A DNA stretch of 64,000 bases from Lysobacteraceae bacterium NML93-0399 (GTDB lineage: Bacteria; Pseudomonadota; Gammaproteobacteria; Xanthomonadales; Xanthomonadaceae). The position numbers and the translations under genes are program-made. The notes below the pieces were generated by a model. The model had not been told where the DNA came from and ran no database searches. It saw only the letters and a list, made by a program, of their open reading frames with translations. Numbering within the stretch: the first letter of the stretch is position 1; each line of letters starts with the position of its first letter. Location: contig NTJI01000001.1 of the NCBI GenBank assembly GCA_002307375.1, positions 248,001-312,000 of the forward strand, read 5' to 3'. Below are positions 18,501-29,784 of the stretch, one piece after another.

Positions 18501-18602
18501 GACGTGATTGTACTCCCGTGGACCCGAACGCCCGCTGGCGCGGCCGTCGGCTCCGGTAGACTGTGCGGCCGTGTATCGGACCGGATTTCCAGGATTCAAG
18601 GC

Positions 18603-20000
<1,398 letters not shown>

Positions 20001-20012
20001 GGAGCCGTAATT

Positions 20013-20114
20013 GGTGATTCGTGATTCGTGCTTCGGAGGAGCGGTTTACCAACGCGTTACATATATCGACCGGAGCATGGCTTTGCTGTTTCGAATCACA
20101 AATCACGAATCACC
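20013..20114. repeat. 102-bp AT-rich element with 14-bp inverted ends
   Basis: GGTGATTCGTGATT (20013-20026) and its exact reverse complement (20101-20114) flank an AT-richer core that includes ACATATATCG. It begins 12 bp after the asnS stop. It could be a long terminator hairpin or a small palindromic element; no T-tract follows. Confidence 0.5.
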
Positions 20115-20129
20115 CATCACGGTCGCCCG

Positions 20130-20432
20130 GTGACCCTCTTCCTCGCCCTGTGTTTCTTCGGCGTCGCGATCGGTGGGTTCACCGCCTTCGTGATCTTCTG
20201 GCCGCTGTCGCTGGTGCATCTGCGCGACTGCCATCCCGAGGTGCGCGCGCGATTGGGCGACGGCGCGTTCCTGGCGCCTGCGGCGTTGCACTGGCTGCTG
20301 GCGGGGCGGTACTACGAAGTGGCGGATCGTCGCTTCACCGGGCTGGCCACGCCGGCCCGCATTTCCCTGATCGTGATCCTGTCCGCGCTCGGCGCCTCGC
20401 TGGTGCTGTGGCTGTGGTCGATCGCGCCCTGA
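20130..20432 (+). CDS. small conserved membrane protein
   Basis: 100 residues from a GTG at 20130. Two TM helices (FLALCFFGVAIGGFTAFVIFW and ISLIVILSALGASLVLWLW) flank a cytoplasmic or periplasmic loop. No family recognised. The start is inferred: the frame is open further upstream, but that part would translate the palindromic element. Next gene follows after 16 bp, so probably one operon with it. Confidence 0.6.
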   Translation: MTLFLALCFFGVAIGGFTAFVIFWPLSLVHLRDCHPEVRARLGDGAFLAPAALHWLLAGRYYEVADRRFTGLATPARISLIVILSALGASLVLWLWSIAP

Positions 20433-20448
20433 TCTTTCTGGAGTTCCC

Positions 20449-20748
20449 ATGACCCGCGACCACTGGTGGCTCGCATCGCTCGGCCGCACCGTGATCTGGG
20501 CGCGCCTGCGCGTGCTCGAGGCCGGCACGGCGGAAGTGTTCGACAGTGACGGCAATACCCTGCCCTACGACAGCGAGGACACCGCGCGCGGCATGTTGCT
20601 CGATGCGGAGTTCGTCGAGTGGGACGGACTCGATCCGGAAGACGCGCTGGCACGGGGGTTCGCGCTCGACGAGATCGCGCCGCCCCAGGCCGACAGCGAC
20701 GCCCAGCTGCGCGAGCGCATGGTGCAGTCGCTTGGCGCCCGCGCCTGA
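20449..20748 (+). CDS. conserved hypothetical protein, acidic, 99 aa
   Basis: Soluble acidic protein beginning MTRDHWWLASLGRTVIWARL, with a compact beta-rich core (AEVFDSDGNTLPYDSEDTA) and Asp/Glu-rich second half. A TTTCTGGAG-type sequence precedes the ATG. No named family; resembles small conserved proteins of xanthomonads by impression only. Sits between the membrane protein and the SDR gene in the same direction. Confidence 0.7.
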   Translation: MTRDHWWLASLGRTVIWARLRVLEAGTAEVFDSDGNTLPYDSEDTARGMLLDAEFVEWDGLDPEDALARGFALDEIAPPQADSDAQLRERMVQSLGARA

Positions 20749-20765
20749 CGCGCGCCGCCGCCGGC

Positions 20766-21551
20766 ATGGATCTCGATCTCACAGGCCGCCATGCACTCGT
20801 GTGCGGCGCATCGGAAGGCATCGGGCGGGCAACCGCGCTCGAACTGGCCCAGCTGGGCGCCTCGGTCACTGTCCTCGCCCGCCGCGCCGACGCGTTGCAG
20901 GCGGTCGTCGCAGACCTGCCCCGCGCGCAGGGCCAGCACCACCATGCGCTGGCGGTCGACATGGACGACACCACGGCCCTGCAGGCAACGGTCACGCGGC
21001 ATGTGGCCGTGCATCCGGCACAGATCCTGATCCACAACACCGGCGGGCCGCCGGGCGGCACGGCGCACGAGGCCGAAGCGGCCGCATTCGAGTCCGCGTT
21101 CCGCCGTCATCTGATCGGCGGCCAAGTGCTCGTGCAGGCCGTGCTGCCGGGCATGCGTGCGGCCCGCTGGGGTCGCATTGTCAACGTGATCTCGACGTCG
21201 GTGCGCGAACCGATTGCCGGCCTGGGCGTGTCGAACACCGTCCGCGGCGCCGTCGCCAGCTGGGCCAAGACGCTCTCGCGTGAACTCGCGCCCGAGGGCA
21301 TCACCGTCAACAACGTGCTGCCGGGCTACACGCGGACCGGTCGCATCGACCAGATCGTCGCCGATCGTGTGCGCCGCACCGGTCAGGACGAGGCCACGGT
21401 GCTGGCCGCGATGCGCGCCGGCGTGCCGGCCGGGCGTTTCGCCGAACCCGCCGAGACGGCCGGGGTCATCGCTTTCCTCTGCGCGCCCGCGGCCGCCTAC
21501 GTCACCGGCGTGAGCCTGCCGGTCGACGGCGGACGGATGGCCTCGATCTAG
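20766..21551 (+). CDS. SDR family oxidoreductase with atypical catalytic site
   Basis: 261 residues. The Rossmann nucleotide motif is CGASEGIGRATAL rather than the exact TGxxxGIG, and NTGG (HNTGGPPGG) replaces NNAG. After the catalytic Ser (NVISTS) the expected YxxxK is absent: the region reads GLGVSNTVRGAV, with Ser/Arg at the Tyr/Lys places. This fits the 3-oxoacyl-ACP-reductase-like SDR subgroup known to lack a perfect tetrad. The C-terminal SLPVDGGRMASI is typical. Start ATG 20766 directly precedes the Rossmann strand. Substrate unknown. Confidence 0.85.
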   Translation: MDLDLTGRHALVCGASEGIGRATALELAQLGASVTVLARRADALQAVVADLPRAQGQHHHALAVDMDDTTALQATVTRHVAVHPAQILIHNTGGPPGGTAHEAEAAAFESAFRRHLIGGQVLVQAVLPGMRAARWGRIVNVISTSVREPIAGLGVSNTVRGAVASWAKTLSRELAPEGITVNNVLPGYTRTGRIDQIVADRVRRTGQDEATVLAAMRAGVPAGRFAEPAETAGVIAFLCAPAAAYVTGVSLPVDGGRMASI

Positions 21552-21588
21552 TCACGAGGTCGCGACGCGGACGCTGCTTCGATGCGGC

Positions 21589-22398
21589 ATGCCCGAAGGT
21601 CCCGAAACCCACGCGCTCGCAGATCGCCTGTCGTTGCTGCTGGTCGACGAGACGCTGACGCGTGTCCGCTTCGTCGATCCCAAGCTGCAACGCCGGCGCG
21701 CCGTCCTCGAAGGCAAGCGCGTACTTGCGGTGGAGGCGCGCGGCAAGGCTCTGCTGACGGCCGTCGAAGGCGGCTGCACGCTCTATACCCACAGCCATCT
21801 GTTCGGGTTCTGGCGCTTCGCCGACGAGGCCGACGCATTGCCCGATGGCGCTCCGCCGCGCCTGCTCCTGGTGACCGTGCGCGGCGCCGCCGCCCTGTAT
21901 GCCGCGCCTTCGATCTCGCTCTGGCGCACCGATACGCTCGACACCCAGCCCTATCTCGCCCGGCTCGGCCCGGACGTGCTCGACCCGGCCGTCGACGCCC
22001 GGATTCTGCTCGCGCAGATGCGCATTCCACGCTTCGCCAAGCGCACCCTGGCGATGTTGCTGCTCGAACAGGATTTCGCCGCCGGCATGGGCAACTACTT
22101 GCGCTCGGAAGTGCTGTTCCAGGCGCGCCTGTCGCCGTACCGGATCCTGCAGGACCTCACGACCGGTGAGCGCCGCCGGCTGGCGAACGCACTGCTCGAT
22201 GTGCCGCGCCGGGCCTACCGCGCCAAGCACGACGACGTCCTGCCGCCGGGCAAGGATTACCTGGCCCGCACCCGCGCCCGGTTCGGGTTCGAGGTCTTCG
22301 AACGCGCCGGTGCGCCCTGCCCGCGCGGCGACGGCACGGTCGCCGAGATCCGCCTGGCCGGCCGCCGGCTGTACTGGTGCCCCGGTTGCCAGCATTGA
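21589..22398 (+). CDS. nei: endonuclease VIII-like DNA glycosylase/AP lyase
   Basis: 269 residues. MPEGPET gives the Pro2/Glu3 catalytic N-terminus of the Fpg/Nei family, which excises oxidised pyrimidines and cleaves the abasic site. GMGNYLRSEVLF is the helix-two-turn-helix. The C-terminal zinc finger ends in YWCPGCQH, but the first Cys pair reads CPRG instead of CxxC, leaving three cysteines. The bases at 22318-22329 clearly encode this, so it is either a real loss or a ligand substitution. Confidence 0.88.
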   Translation: MPEGPETHALADRLSLLLVDETLTRVRFVDPKLQRRRAVLEGKRVLAVEARGKALLTAVEGGCTLYTHSHLFGFWRFADEADALPDGAPPRLLLVTVRGAAALYAAPSISLWRTDTLDTQPYLARLGPDVLDPAVDARILLAQMRIPRFAKRTLAMLLLEQDFAAGMGNYLRSEVLFQARLSPYRILQDLTTGERRRLANALLDVPRRAYRAKHDDVLPPGKDYLARTRARFGFEVFERAGAPCPRGDGTVAEIRLAGRRLYWCPGCQH

Positions 22399-22404
22399 CG
22401 CCTG

Positions 22405-22432
22405 GTGCAGGAGCGCGCTCGTGCGCGACGGG
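22405..22432. repeat. single REP element
   Basis: GTGCAGGAGCGCGCTCGTGCGCGAC carries the 'GTAGGAGCGCGC' head and inner palindrome seen at 41044, 52731 and 57388, here slightly decayed. Confidence 0.6.
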
Positions 22433-22546
22433 CACCACCAGAGACACCCGGAACGCACCGAGGCCTTGCGCGCGAAGCCCCTCGCGCGCGCGCGCGCTTC
22501 TACAGACGGCGGATTGACCGCCACGCACCTCCGGTAAGCTGCCTTC

Positions 22547-23974
22547 ATGCAACGGCTGACGCACTGGATCGACGGCGCCGCGCGCGCACCCGCCCGTGAC
22601 CACTGGCTGCCGGTGCACGAGCCGGCCACAGGACGTATGTACGCCGAGGTCGCTGCGGGCGACGCCACCGATGTCGATGCGGCGATCGACGCAGCCGCGC
22701 GCGCCGCGCCCGGCTGGGCCGCACTGCCCAACAGCGTGCGGTCGCGCTGGCTCGAACGCCTGGCCGCGGCGCTCGAGGCACGCCTCGACGATTTCGCCCA
22801 CGCCGAGGCGCGCGATGCCGGCAAGCCCTTCGCGCTCGCGCGCGATGCGGAGATTCCGCGCGCGGTCGCCAACCTGCGCTTCTTCGCGCATGCGGCCACG
22901 CAGTTCGCCAGCGAATCGCACCACGGCGAAGCCGGGCTCAACTACACCCTGCGCGCGCCGTTGGGCGTGGTCGCGGCGATCTCGCCGTGGAACCTGCCGC
23001 TGTATCTGTTCACCTGGAAGATCGCGCCGGCGCTGGCGGCCGGGAACACCATCGTCGCCAAGCCGTCCGAAGTCACGCCGGCCACGGCGACGTTGCTCGC
23101 GGCGCTGTCGGGTGAGATCGGCCTGCCGCCGGGCGTGCTCAACCTCGTGCACGGCGTCGGGGCCGATGTCGGCGATGCACTGGTGGACGATGCGCGCGTG
23201 CGCGCGGTGTCGTTCACCGGCAGTACCGCCGTGGGCCGGCGCATCGGCGCGCGCACCGGCGCGCAGCTCAAGAAGGCCTCACTGGAACTGGGCGGCAAGA
23301 ACGCCACGCTGGTGTTCGCCGACAGCGACTGGGAGGCCCAGCTCGGCACGCTGGTGCGCTCGGCCTTCCAGAACAGCGGCCAGATCTGTCTGTGCGGCTC
23401 GCGGATCCTCGTCGAGCGCGGCATCTACGAAAGTTTTCGCGAGCGCTTCGTCGCCGAGGCGATCGCACTGCGGGTCGGCGACCCGATGGATCCCGACGCG
23501 CGCATGGGACCGCTGGTCTCGCAGGCGCAGTTCGACAAGGTGCTCGGTGCGGTCGAACGGGCGCGCGTCGAGGGCGGCCGCGTGCTGTGCGGCGGCCAGG
23601 CGCTGGACCGGCCGGGCTGGTTCGTCGCGCCGACCGTCATCGACGGTCTCGGCCCCGACTGTGCGACCAACCGCGAGGAAATCTTCGGACCCGTCGTCAC
23701 GCTGCAGGCCTTCGACGACGATGCGCACGCACTCGTGCTCGCCAACGCCGGCGATTACGGCCTGGCCGCATCCGTCTGGACGCGCGATCTGCAGCGCGCA
23801 CACCGCCTTGCCGCCGGGCTGCGCGCGGGCATGGTCTGGATCAACACCTGGCTGATGCGCGATCTGCGCACGCCCTTCGGCGGTACCGGCGCATCGGGGG
23901 TGGGCCGCGAAGGCGGCATGGAGGCGATGCGTTTCTTCACCGAACCCAAGAACATCGGCCTGTCTCTGGAATAA
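22547..23974 (+). CDS. 2-aminomuconate/2-hydroxymuconate semialdehyde dehydrogenase
   Basis: 475 residues, ALDH superfamily. [13 protein letters not shown] and the catalytic Glu/Cys regions ([22 protein letters not shown]) are present, and the sequence resembles the AMSDH/HMSDH group. Position as first gene of a kynurenine-pathway operon supports 2-aminomuconate-6-semialdehyde as substrate, oxidised with NAD to 2-aminomuconate after ACMS decarboxylation. Followed by carbonic anhydrase after 7 bp. Alternative: another semialdehyde substrate. Confidence 0.88.
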   Translation: MQRLTHWIDGAARAPARDHWLPVHEPATGRMYAEVAAGDATDVDAAIDAAARAAPGWAALPNSVRSRWLERLAAALEARLDDFAHAEARDAGKPFALARDAEIPRAVANLRFFAHAATQFASESHHGEAGLNYTLRAPLGVVAAISPWNLPLYLFTWKIAPALAAGNTIVAKPSEVTPATATLLAALSGEIGLPPGVLNLVHGVGADVGDALVDDARVRAVSFTGSTAVGRRIGARTGAQLKKASLELGGKNATLVFADSDWEAQLGTLVRSAFQNSGQICLCGSRILVERGIYESFRERFVAEAIALRVGDPMDPDARMGPLVSQAQFDKVLGAVERARVEGGRVLCGGQALDRPGWFVAPTVIDGLGPDCATNREEIFGPVVTLQAFDDDAHALVLANAGDYGLAASVWTRDLQRAHRLAAGLRAGMVWINTWLMRDLRTPFGGTGASGVGREGGMEAMRFFTEPKNIGLSLE

Positions 23975-23981
23975 TCACCGC

Positions 23982-24656
23982 ATGGGCGAACTCGACAACC
24001 TCCTCCGCAGCAACCGCGACTGGGCCGAGCGCATCGTGCGCGACGACCCGGACTTCTTCCACCGCCTCGAGAACCAGCAGGCCCCCAAGTACCTGTGGAT
24101 CGGCTGTTCCGATTCGCGCGTGCCGGCCAACCAGATTCTCGGCCTCGACCCGGGCGAGGTCTTCGTCCACCGCAACATCGCCAACGTGCTCTCGCATGGC
24201 GATCTCAATGCCTTGTCGGTGATCCAGTTCGCCGTCGACGTGCTCAAGGTCGAGCACATCCTGCTGGTCGGCCACTACGGCTGCGGCGGCGTCCACGCCG
24301 CGCTGACCGGTGCCCGCGTGGGGCTGGTGGACAACTGGCTGCGCCACGTGTCCGACGTGGCCCACAAGCACGGCGATCTGCTGGCCTCGGTCGACGATGT
24401 CGGCCTGCGCCATGCGCGACTGTGCGAACTCAATGCCATCGAACAGGCGCTCAACGTCTGCCAGACCACGGTGATCCGCGACGCCTGGGCGCGCGGCCAG
24501 AAGCTCTCTGTGCACGGCTGGGTCTACGCGGTGGGCGACGGCCGCGTGCGCGAGCTGGGCATGTGCGTGACCGCGCACGACCAGATCGGCCCGGCCTATG
24601 CGGCCGCGGTCGCGGATGTCGCGCGTGTCGCGGCCCAGGGCCGGCGTGATGGCTGA
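23982..24656 (+). CDS. can: beta-class carbonic anhydrase
   Basis: 224 residues. Zinc ligands and catalytic dyad: IGCSDSRVPANQI (Cys, Asp, Arg) and VGHYGCGGV (His, Cys). Interconverts CO2 and bicarbonate in the cytoplasm. Unusual place: embedded in the kynurenine operon, 7 bp after the dehydrogenase and overlapping the RidA gene by 8 bp. The operon contains a decarboxylase, so local CO2 handling is a plausible link (inference). Confidence 0.95.
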   Translation: MGELDNLLRSNRDWAERIVRDDPDFFHRLENQQAPKYLWIGCSDSRVPANQILGLDPGEVFVHRNIANVLSHGDLNALSVIQFAVDVLKVEHILLVGHYGCGGVHAALTGARVGLVDNWLRHVSDVAHKHGDLLASVDDVGLRHARLCELNAIEQALNVCQTTVIRDAWARGQKLSVHGWVYAVGDGRVRELGMCVTAHDQIGPAYAAAVADVARVAAQGRRDG

Positions 24657-25074
24657 GGCCATCCGCGCCAATGCAGCGCCGCGACCGGTCGGTCGCTATC
24701 CGCACGCGCGGCGTGCAGGTGGTCTGCTGTTCCTCTCGGGCATCGGCCCACGCGATCCGGCCAACGATTCGGTCCCGGGCAACGTGCTCGATGGCGAGGG
24801 CCGCGTGGTCGCACACGACATCGCCGCGCAGACGCACGCGGTGTTCGCCAATGCGCGCGCGGTGCTCGAAGCCGCGGGCGCCCGCTGGGACGATCTGGTC
24901 GACGTGACGGTGTATCTGACCGACATGGCCCAGGATTTTCCCGCCTACAACGCGGTGTGGGCCGAGTATTTCCCCGACCCTGCGACCGCGCCCTGTCGCA
25001 CGACGCTGGGCATCGATGCGTTGCCGACGCCGATCGCGATCGAACTCAAATGCATCGCCGCGCCGAAGGAGTGA
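24649..25074 (+). CDS. RidA family protein, probable 2-aminomuconate deaminase
   Basis: 141 residues, YjgF/YER057c/UK114 fold ([11 protein letters not shown] near residue 30; the conserved Arg in [24 protein letters not shown] at the end). In Pseudomonas-type 3-hydroxyanthranilate pathways a RidA relative deaminates 2-aminomuconate to 4-oxalocrotonate/2-hydroxymuconate; the flanking genes make this the likely role. ATG 24649 lies inside the end of the carbonic anhydrase gene. Confidence 0.85.
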   Translation: MAEAIRANAAPRPVGRYPHARRAGGLLFLSGIGPRDPANDSVPGNVLDGEGRVVAHDIAAQTHAVFANARAVLEAAGARWDDLVDVTVYLTDMAQDFPAYNAVWAEYFPDPATAPCRTTLGIDALPTPIAIELKCIAAPKE

Positions 25075-25078
25075 GGCC

Positions 25079-25627
25079 ATGATTCCCGGACCGCTGAACT
25101 TCCAGAAGTGGATCGACGAACACCGCCACCTGCTCAAGCCGCCGGTCGGCAACAAATGCATCTACGACGGTGACTTCATCGTCATGGTCGTCGGCGGCCC
25201 GAACGCGCGCACCGACTACCACTACGACGAAGGCCCGGAATGGTTCTACCAGCTCGAAGGCGAGATGGTGCTGCGCATCCAGGAAGACGGCCGTCCGCGC
25301 GATATTCCGATCCGCGCCGGTGAAACCTTTCTGCTGCCGGGCAAGGTGCCCCACTCGCCGCAGCGCAGCGCCGGCTCGATCGGCCTGGTCATCGAACGCA
25401 AGCGCCTGCCGCACGAGAAGGACGGCCTGCTGTGGTTCTGCGAGCGCTGCAACCACAAACTGTTCGAGCAGTACTTCGAACTGGGCGACATCGAGCAGGA
25501 CTTCCCGCCGGTGTTCGACCGCTTCTACGGCTCGACTGAACTGCGCACCTGCGAGGTCTGCGGGCATCTGAATCCGCGGCCGGATCGCTATGGCTCGGAC
25601 GTCGACGCGCGCATTCAAGGCACTTGA
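25079..25627 (+). CDS. nbaC: 3-hydroxyanthranilate 3,4-dioxygenase
   Basis: 182 residues, typical bacterial HAAO. Cupin with iron ligands in [17 protein letters not shown] (His, Glu) and VPHSPQRS (His). A C-terminal rubredoxin-like site is formed by CERC and CEVC. Cleaves 3-hydroxyanthranilate with O2 to 2-amino-3-carboxymuconate semialdehyde (ACMS). Start ATG 25079 follows GGAGTGAGG, 4 bp after the RidA stop. Confidence 0.97.
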   Translation: MIPGPLNFQKWIDEHRHLLKPPVGNKCIYDGDFIVMVVGGPNARTDYHYDEGPEWFYQLEGEMVLRIQEDGRPRDIPIRAGETFLLPGKVPHSPQRSAGSIGLVIERKRLPHEKDGLLWFCERCNHKLFEQYFELGDIEQDFPPVFDRFYGSTELRTCEVCGHLNPRPDRYGSDVDARIQGT

Positions 25628-25696
25628 GCACCGCCTGCGCTGCGAGCGGTGCATCGCGGCGTGATCGTCCACGGCCGGTCGTCTAGGATGACCGCC

Positions 25697-26707
25697 ATGC
25701 TGAAGATCGACATCCACGCCCACTATCTGCCACGCGACTGGCCGGATCTGGCGTCGAAGTACGGCGAGGCGCGCTTCCCGGTGGTCCACCACACCGAAGA
25801 CGGCCGCCACCGCATCTACAAGGATGGGCGTTTCTTCCGCGAGATCTGGTCCAAGACCTGGGACGCGCAGGAGCGCATCGACGACTACGCGCGCTTCGGT
25901 GTGCAGGTGCAGGTGATCAGTACGGTGCCGGTGATGTTCAGCTACTGGGCCAAGCCTGCACACGCGCTGGAACTGCACCAGTCCCTCAACGACCACATGG
26001 CGGCCACCGTGGCGGCGCATCCGCGCCACTACGCCGGTATCGGCACGGTGCCGCTGCAGTCGCCGCGCCTGGCCATCCAGGAACTGGAGCGCTGCGTCGA
26101 TCAACTGGGCCTGCAGGGCGTGCAGATCGGCAGCCACGTCGGCGACTGGAACCTCGACGCGCCGGAGCTGTTCCCGTTCTTCGAAGCCGCGGCAGACCTC
26201 GGCGCAGCGGTCCTCGTGCATCCCTGGGACATGATGGGCAGCGAATCGATGCCCAGGTACTGGCTGCCGTGGCTGGTCGGCATGCCGGCCGAGCAGTCGC
26301 GCGCGGCGTGCTGCCTGATCTTCGGCGGCGTGCTGCAGCGGTTGCCGAAGCTGAAGATCTGCATGGCCCACGGCGGCGGCAGTTTCCCGTACACGATCGG
26401 TCGCATCGAGCACGGCTTCAACATGCGGCCCGATCTCGTCGCCACCGACAATCCGCACAATCCGCGCGGCTATCTCAAGCAGCTCTACTTCGATTCGTGG
26501 GTCGCCGATCCGCGGGCGCTGCAGTATCTGCTCGACACCTGCGGCGTCGACCGGGTGATGCTCGGCACCGACTATCCCTTCCCGCTCGGCGAACAGGTGC
26601 CCGGCGCCGGCATCGAGCAGGTCGCACTCGCCGAAGCCGAGCGCGCCCGCCTCTATCACGGCACCGCGCTCGAATGGCTGGGTCTGCCCGCCGGCCGCTT
26701 CCTCTGA
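25697..26707 (+). CDS. aminocarboxymuconate-semialdehyde decarboxylase (ACMSD)
   Basis: 336 residues from ATG 25697 (AGGA at 9-nt spacing), the usual ACMSD length; ATG 25688 in the same frame lacks an RBS. Amidohydrolase metal sites: MLKIDIHAHYLP, the His in VLVHPWDMMG, and the Asp in MLGTDYPFPLG. Decarboxylates ACMS to 2-aminomuconate semialdehyde, which competes with spontaneous ring closure to quinolinate and so steers tryptophan carbon away from NAD. 69 bp after nbaC. Confidence 0.96.
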   Translation: MLKIDIHAHYLPRDWPDLASKYGEARFPVVHHTEDGRHRIYKDGRFFREIWSKTWDAQERIDDYARFGVQVQVISTVPVMFSYWAKPAHALELHQSLNDHMAATVAAHPRHYAGIGTVPLQSPRLAIQELERCVDQLGLQGVQIGSHVGDWNLDAPELFPFFEAAADLGAAVLVHPWDMMGSESMPRYWLPWLVGMPAEQSRAACCLIFGGVLQRLPKLKICMAHGGGSFPYTIGRIEHGFNMRPDLVATDNPHNPRGYLKQLYFDSWVADPRALQYLLDTCGVDRVMLGTDYPFPLGEQVPGAGIEQVALAEAERARLYHGTALEWLGLPAGRFL

Positions 26708-26717
26708 CGGACACTTC

Positions 26718-27097
26718 ATGCCCCATCTGATCCTGCACCACACCGCGAACCTCGACGGGTTCGATGCCGACGCTGCGCTCGCGGCCGCCAATCGCGCGCT
26801 CGTCGACAGCGGCCATTTCGAGGATGTCGCGATCAAGAGCCGCGCGATCGCACTCGACCATTACCGTATCGGCAGCGACGACAGCGGCCACGGTTTCGTC
26901 CACGCGACGCTGAAGGTCCTGCCCGGCCGTTCCGATGACATCCGCGCCGCCCTGGGGCGCGACGTGCACGACGCGCTCCTCCCCTGCCTGCCGGCGCTCG
27001 ACCTGCACTGCCAGTTGTGCGTCGAAGTGGTGGAACTGCAGGCCGCGACCTACTTCAAGAGCACGCACGCACCGCGCGTCGTGCCGGAGACCCTTGC

Positions 27098-27101
<4 letters not shown>
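26718..27101 (+). CDS. 5-carboxymethyl-2-hydroxymuconate isomerase family tautomerase
   Basis: 127 residues, standard CHMI length, with Pro immediately after the initiator Met (MPHLILHHTANL), the catalytic general base of the tautomerase superfamily. Family members convert 2-hydroxymuconate-type dienols to their keto isomers. In this operon the natural substrate would be 2-hydroxymuconate formed after deamination of 2-aminomuconate (inference). Starts 10 bp after the ACMSD stop and overlaps kynU by ATGA. Confidence 0.85.
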
Positions 27102-28362
<1,261 letters not shown>

Positions 28363-28366
<4 letters not shown>

Positions 28367-29742
28367 ACGCATCCGCACGACATCTGACGATCATCGGCGC
28401 AGGCCTGGCCGGCGCCTTGCTCGGCATCCTGCTGCGCCGGCGCGGCTGGGAGGTCGACCTGTACGAGAAGCGTGGCGACCCGCGCGTGCAGGGCTACGGC
28501 GGCGGGCGTTCGATCAATCTGGCCCTGGCAGAGCGCGGCCGCCATGCGCTGCGCGCGGCCGATGCCGACGATGCGGTGATGCGCCACGCCATCATGATGC
28601 GCGGCCGCATGGTGCACGTCGGCGACACCGAGCCGGTGCTCCAGCGTTACGGCCGCGACGACAGCGAGGTCATCTGGTCGGTGCATCGCGGCGATCTGAA
28701 CATCGTGCTGCTGGACCTGGCGGAAGCCGCGGGCGCGCGCCTGCATTTCGATGCGGGGCTGGACGCGGTGAACTTCGATTCCAGACGCGCGGTGTTCCGC
28801 GATCCACGCGACGGTCAGACGCGTGAAGTCACGTTCGAGGCACTGGTCGGCGCCGACGGCGCAGGCTCGGCGCTGCGCGCGGCGATGCATCGCGTGCGCG
28901 ATCTGGGCGAGCGCAGCGATTTCCTCGACCACGGCTACAAGGAACTGGAAATCCCGCCGACCGCCGAAGGCGGTTTCCGCATCGAGCCCAATGCCCTGCA
29001 TATCTGGCCGCGCGGGCACTACATGTGCATCGCGCTGCCCAACGACGAGAAGACCTTCACCGTCACCCTGTTCCTGCCGCATCACGCGGATGGAAGCGAC
29101 GGCCCCGCGTTCGACCAGCTGCTCGATGTCGCCGGTGCACGCGCGTTCTTCGAACGCGAGTTTCCGTCCGCGCTGGCGCTGATTCCCGACTTCGACCAGG
29201 ACTGGCAGAGCAACCCGATCGGCCAGCTCGCCACGCTGTATCTCGACCGCTGGCATCTCGACGGCCGTGCGGTGCTGCTCGGCGACGCCGCACACGCGAT
29301 GGTGCCCTTCCACGGCCAGGGCATGAACTGCGCATTCGAAGATTGCGTGGCGCTGGCCCGGCAGCTCGATGCGCACACCGATCTGGCCGCCGCATTCGCG
29401 GCGTTCGAGACCGGACGCAAACCCGACGCCGCGGCCATCCAGCGTATGGCGCTCGACAATTATCTGGAGATGCGCGACCGCGTCGACGATGCCGACTACC
29501 TGCTGCAGCGCGAACTCGAGCTGGCCCTGCAGGCGCGCCATCCGGGCCGCTTCGTGCCGCACTACGCGATGGTCACCTTCATGCGCATTCCCTACTCGCT
29601 GGCGATGACCCGGACCGACATCCAGCGCGGCATTCTCGAGCGCGCCACGGCCGGCCACGCGTCGCTGGCGACACTGGACTGGGCAGCGATCGATGCCGAC
29701 GTCCTGAGGCAGCTGTCCACGCTCGAGGATGTCCCCGCCTGA
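28363..29742 (+). CDS. kmo: kynurenine 3-monooxygenase
   Basis: 459 residues from a GTG start overlapping the kynU stop. FAD motifs in order: GAGLAGALLGILLRRRGWEV, the DG motif in LVGADGAGSALR, and GDAAHAMVPFHGQGMN. Hydroxylates L-kynurenine to 3-hydroxykynurenine with NADPH and O2. Last gene of the operon; tryptophan 2,3-dioxygenase and formamidase genes are not in the window. Confidence 0.97.
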
Positions 29743-29784
29743 CCGGACGTGCCCGCGCCTGCACGCGCGTCCTATCCTAGTGGC

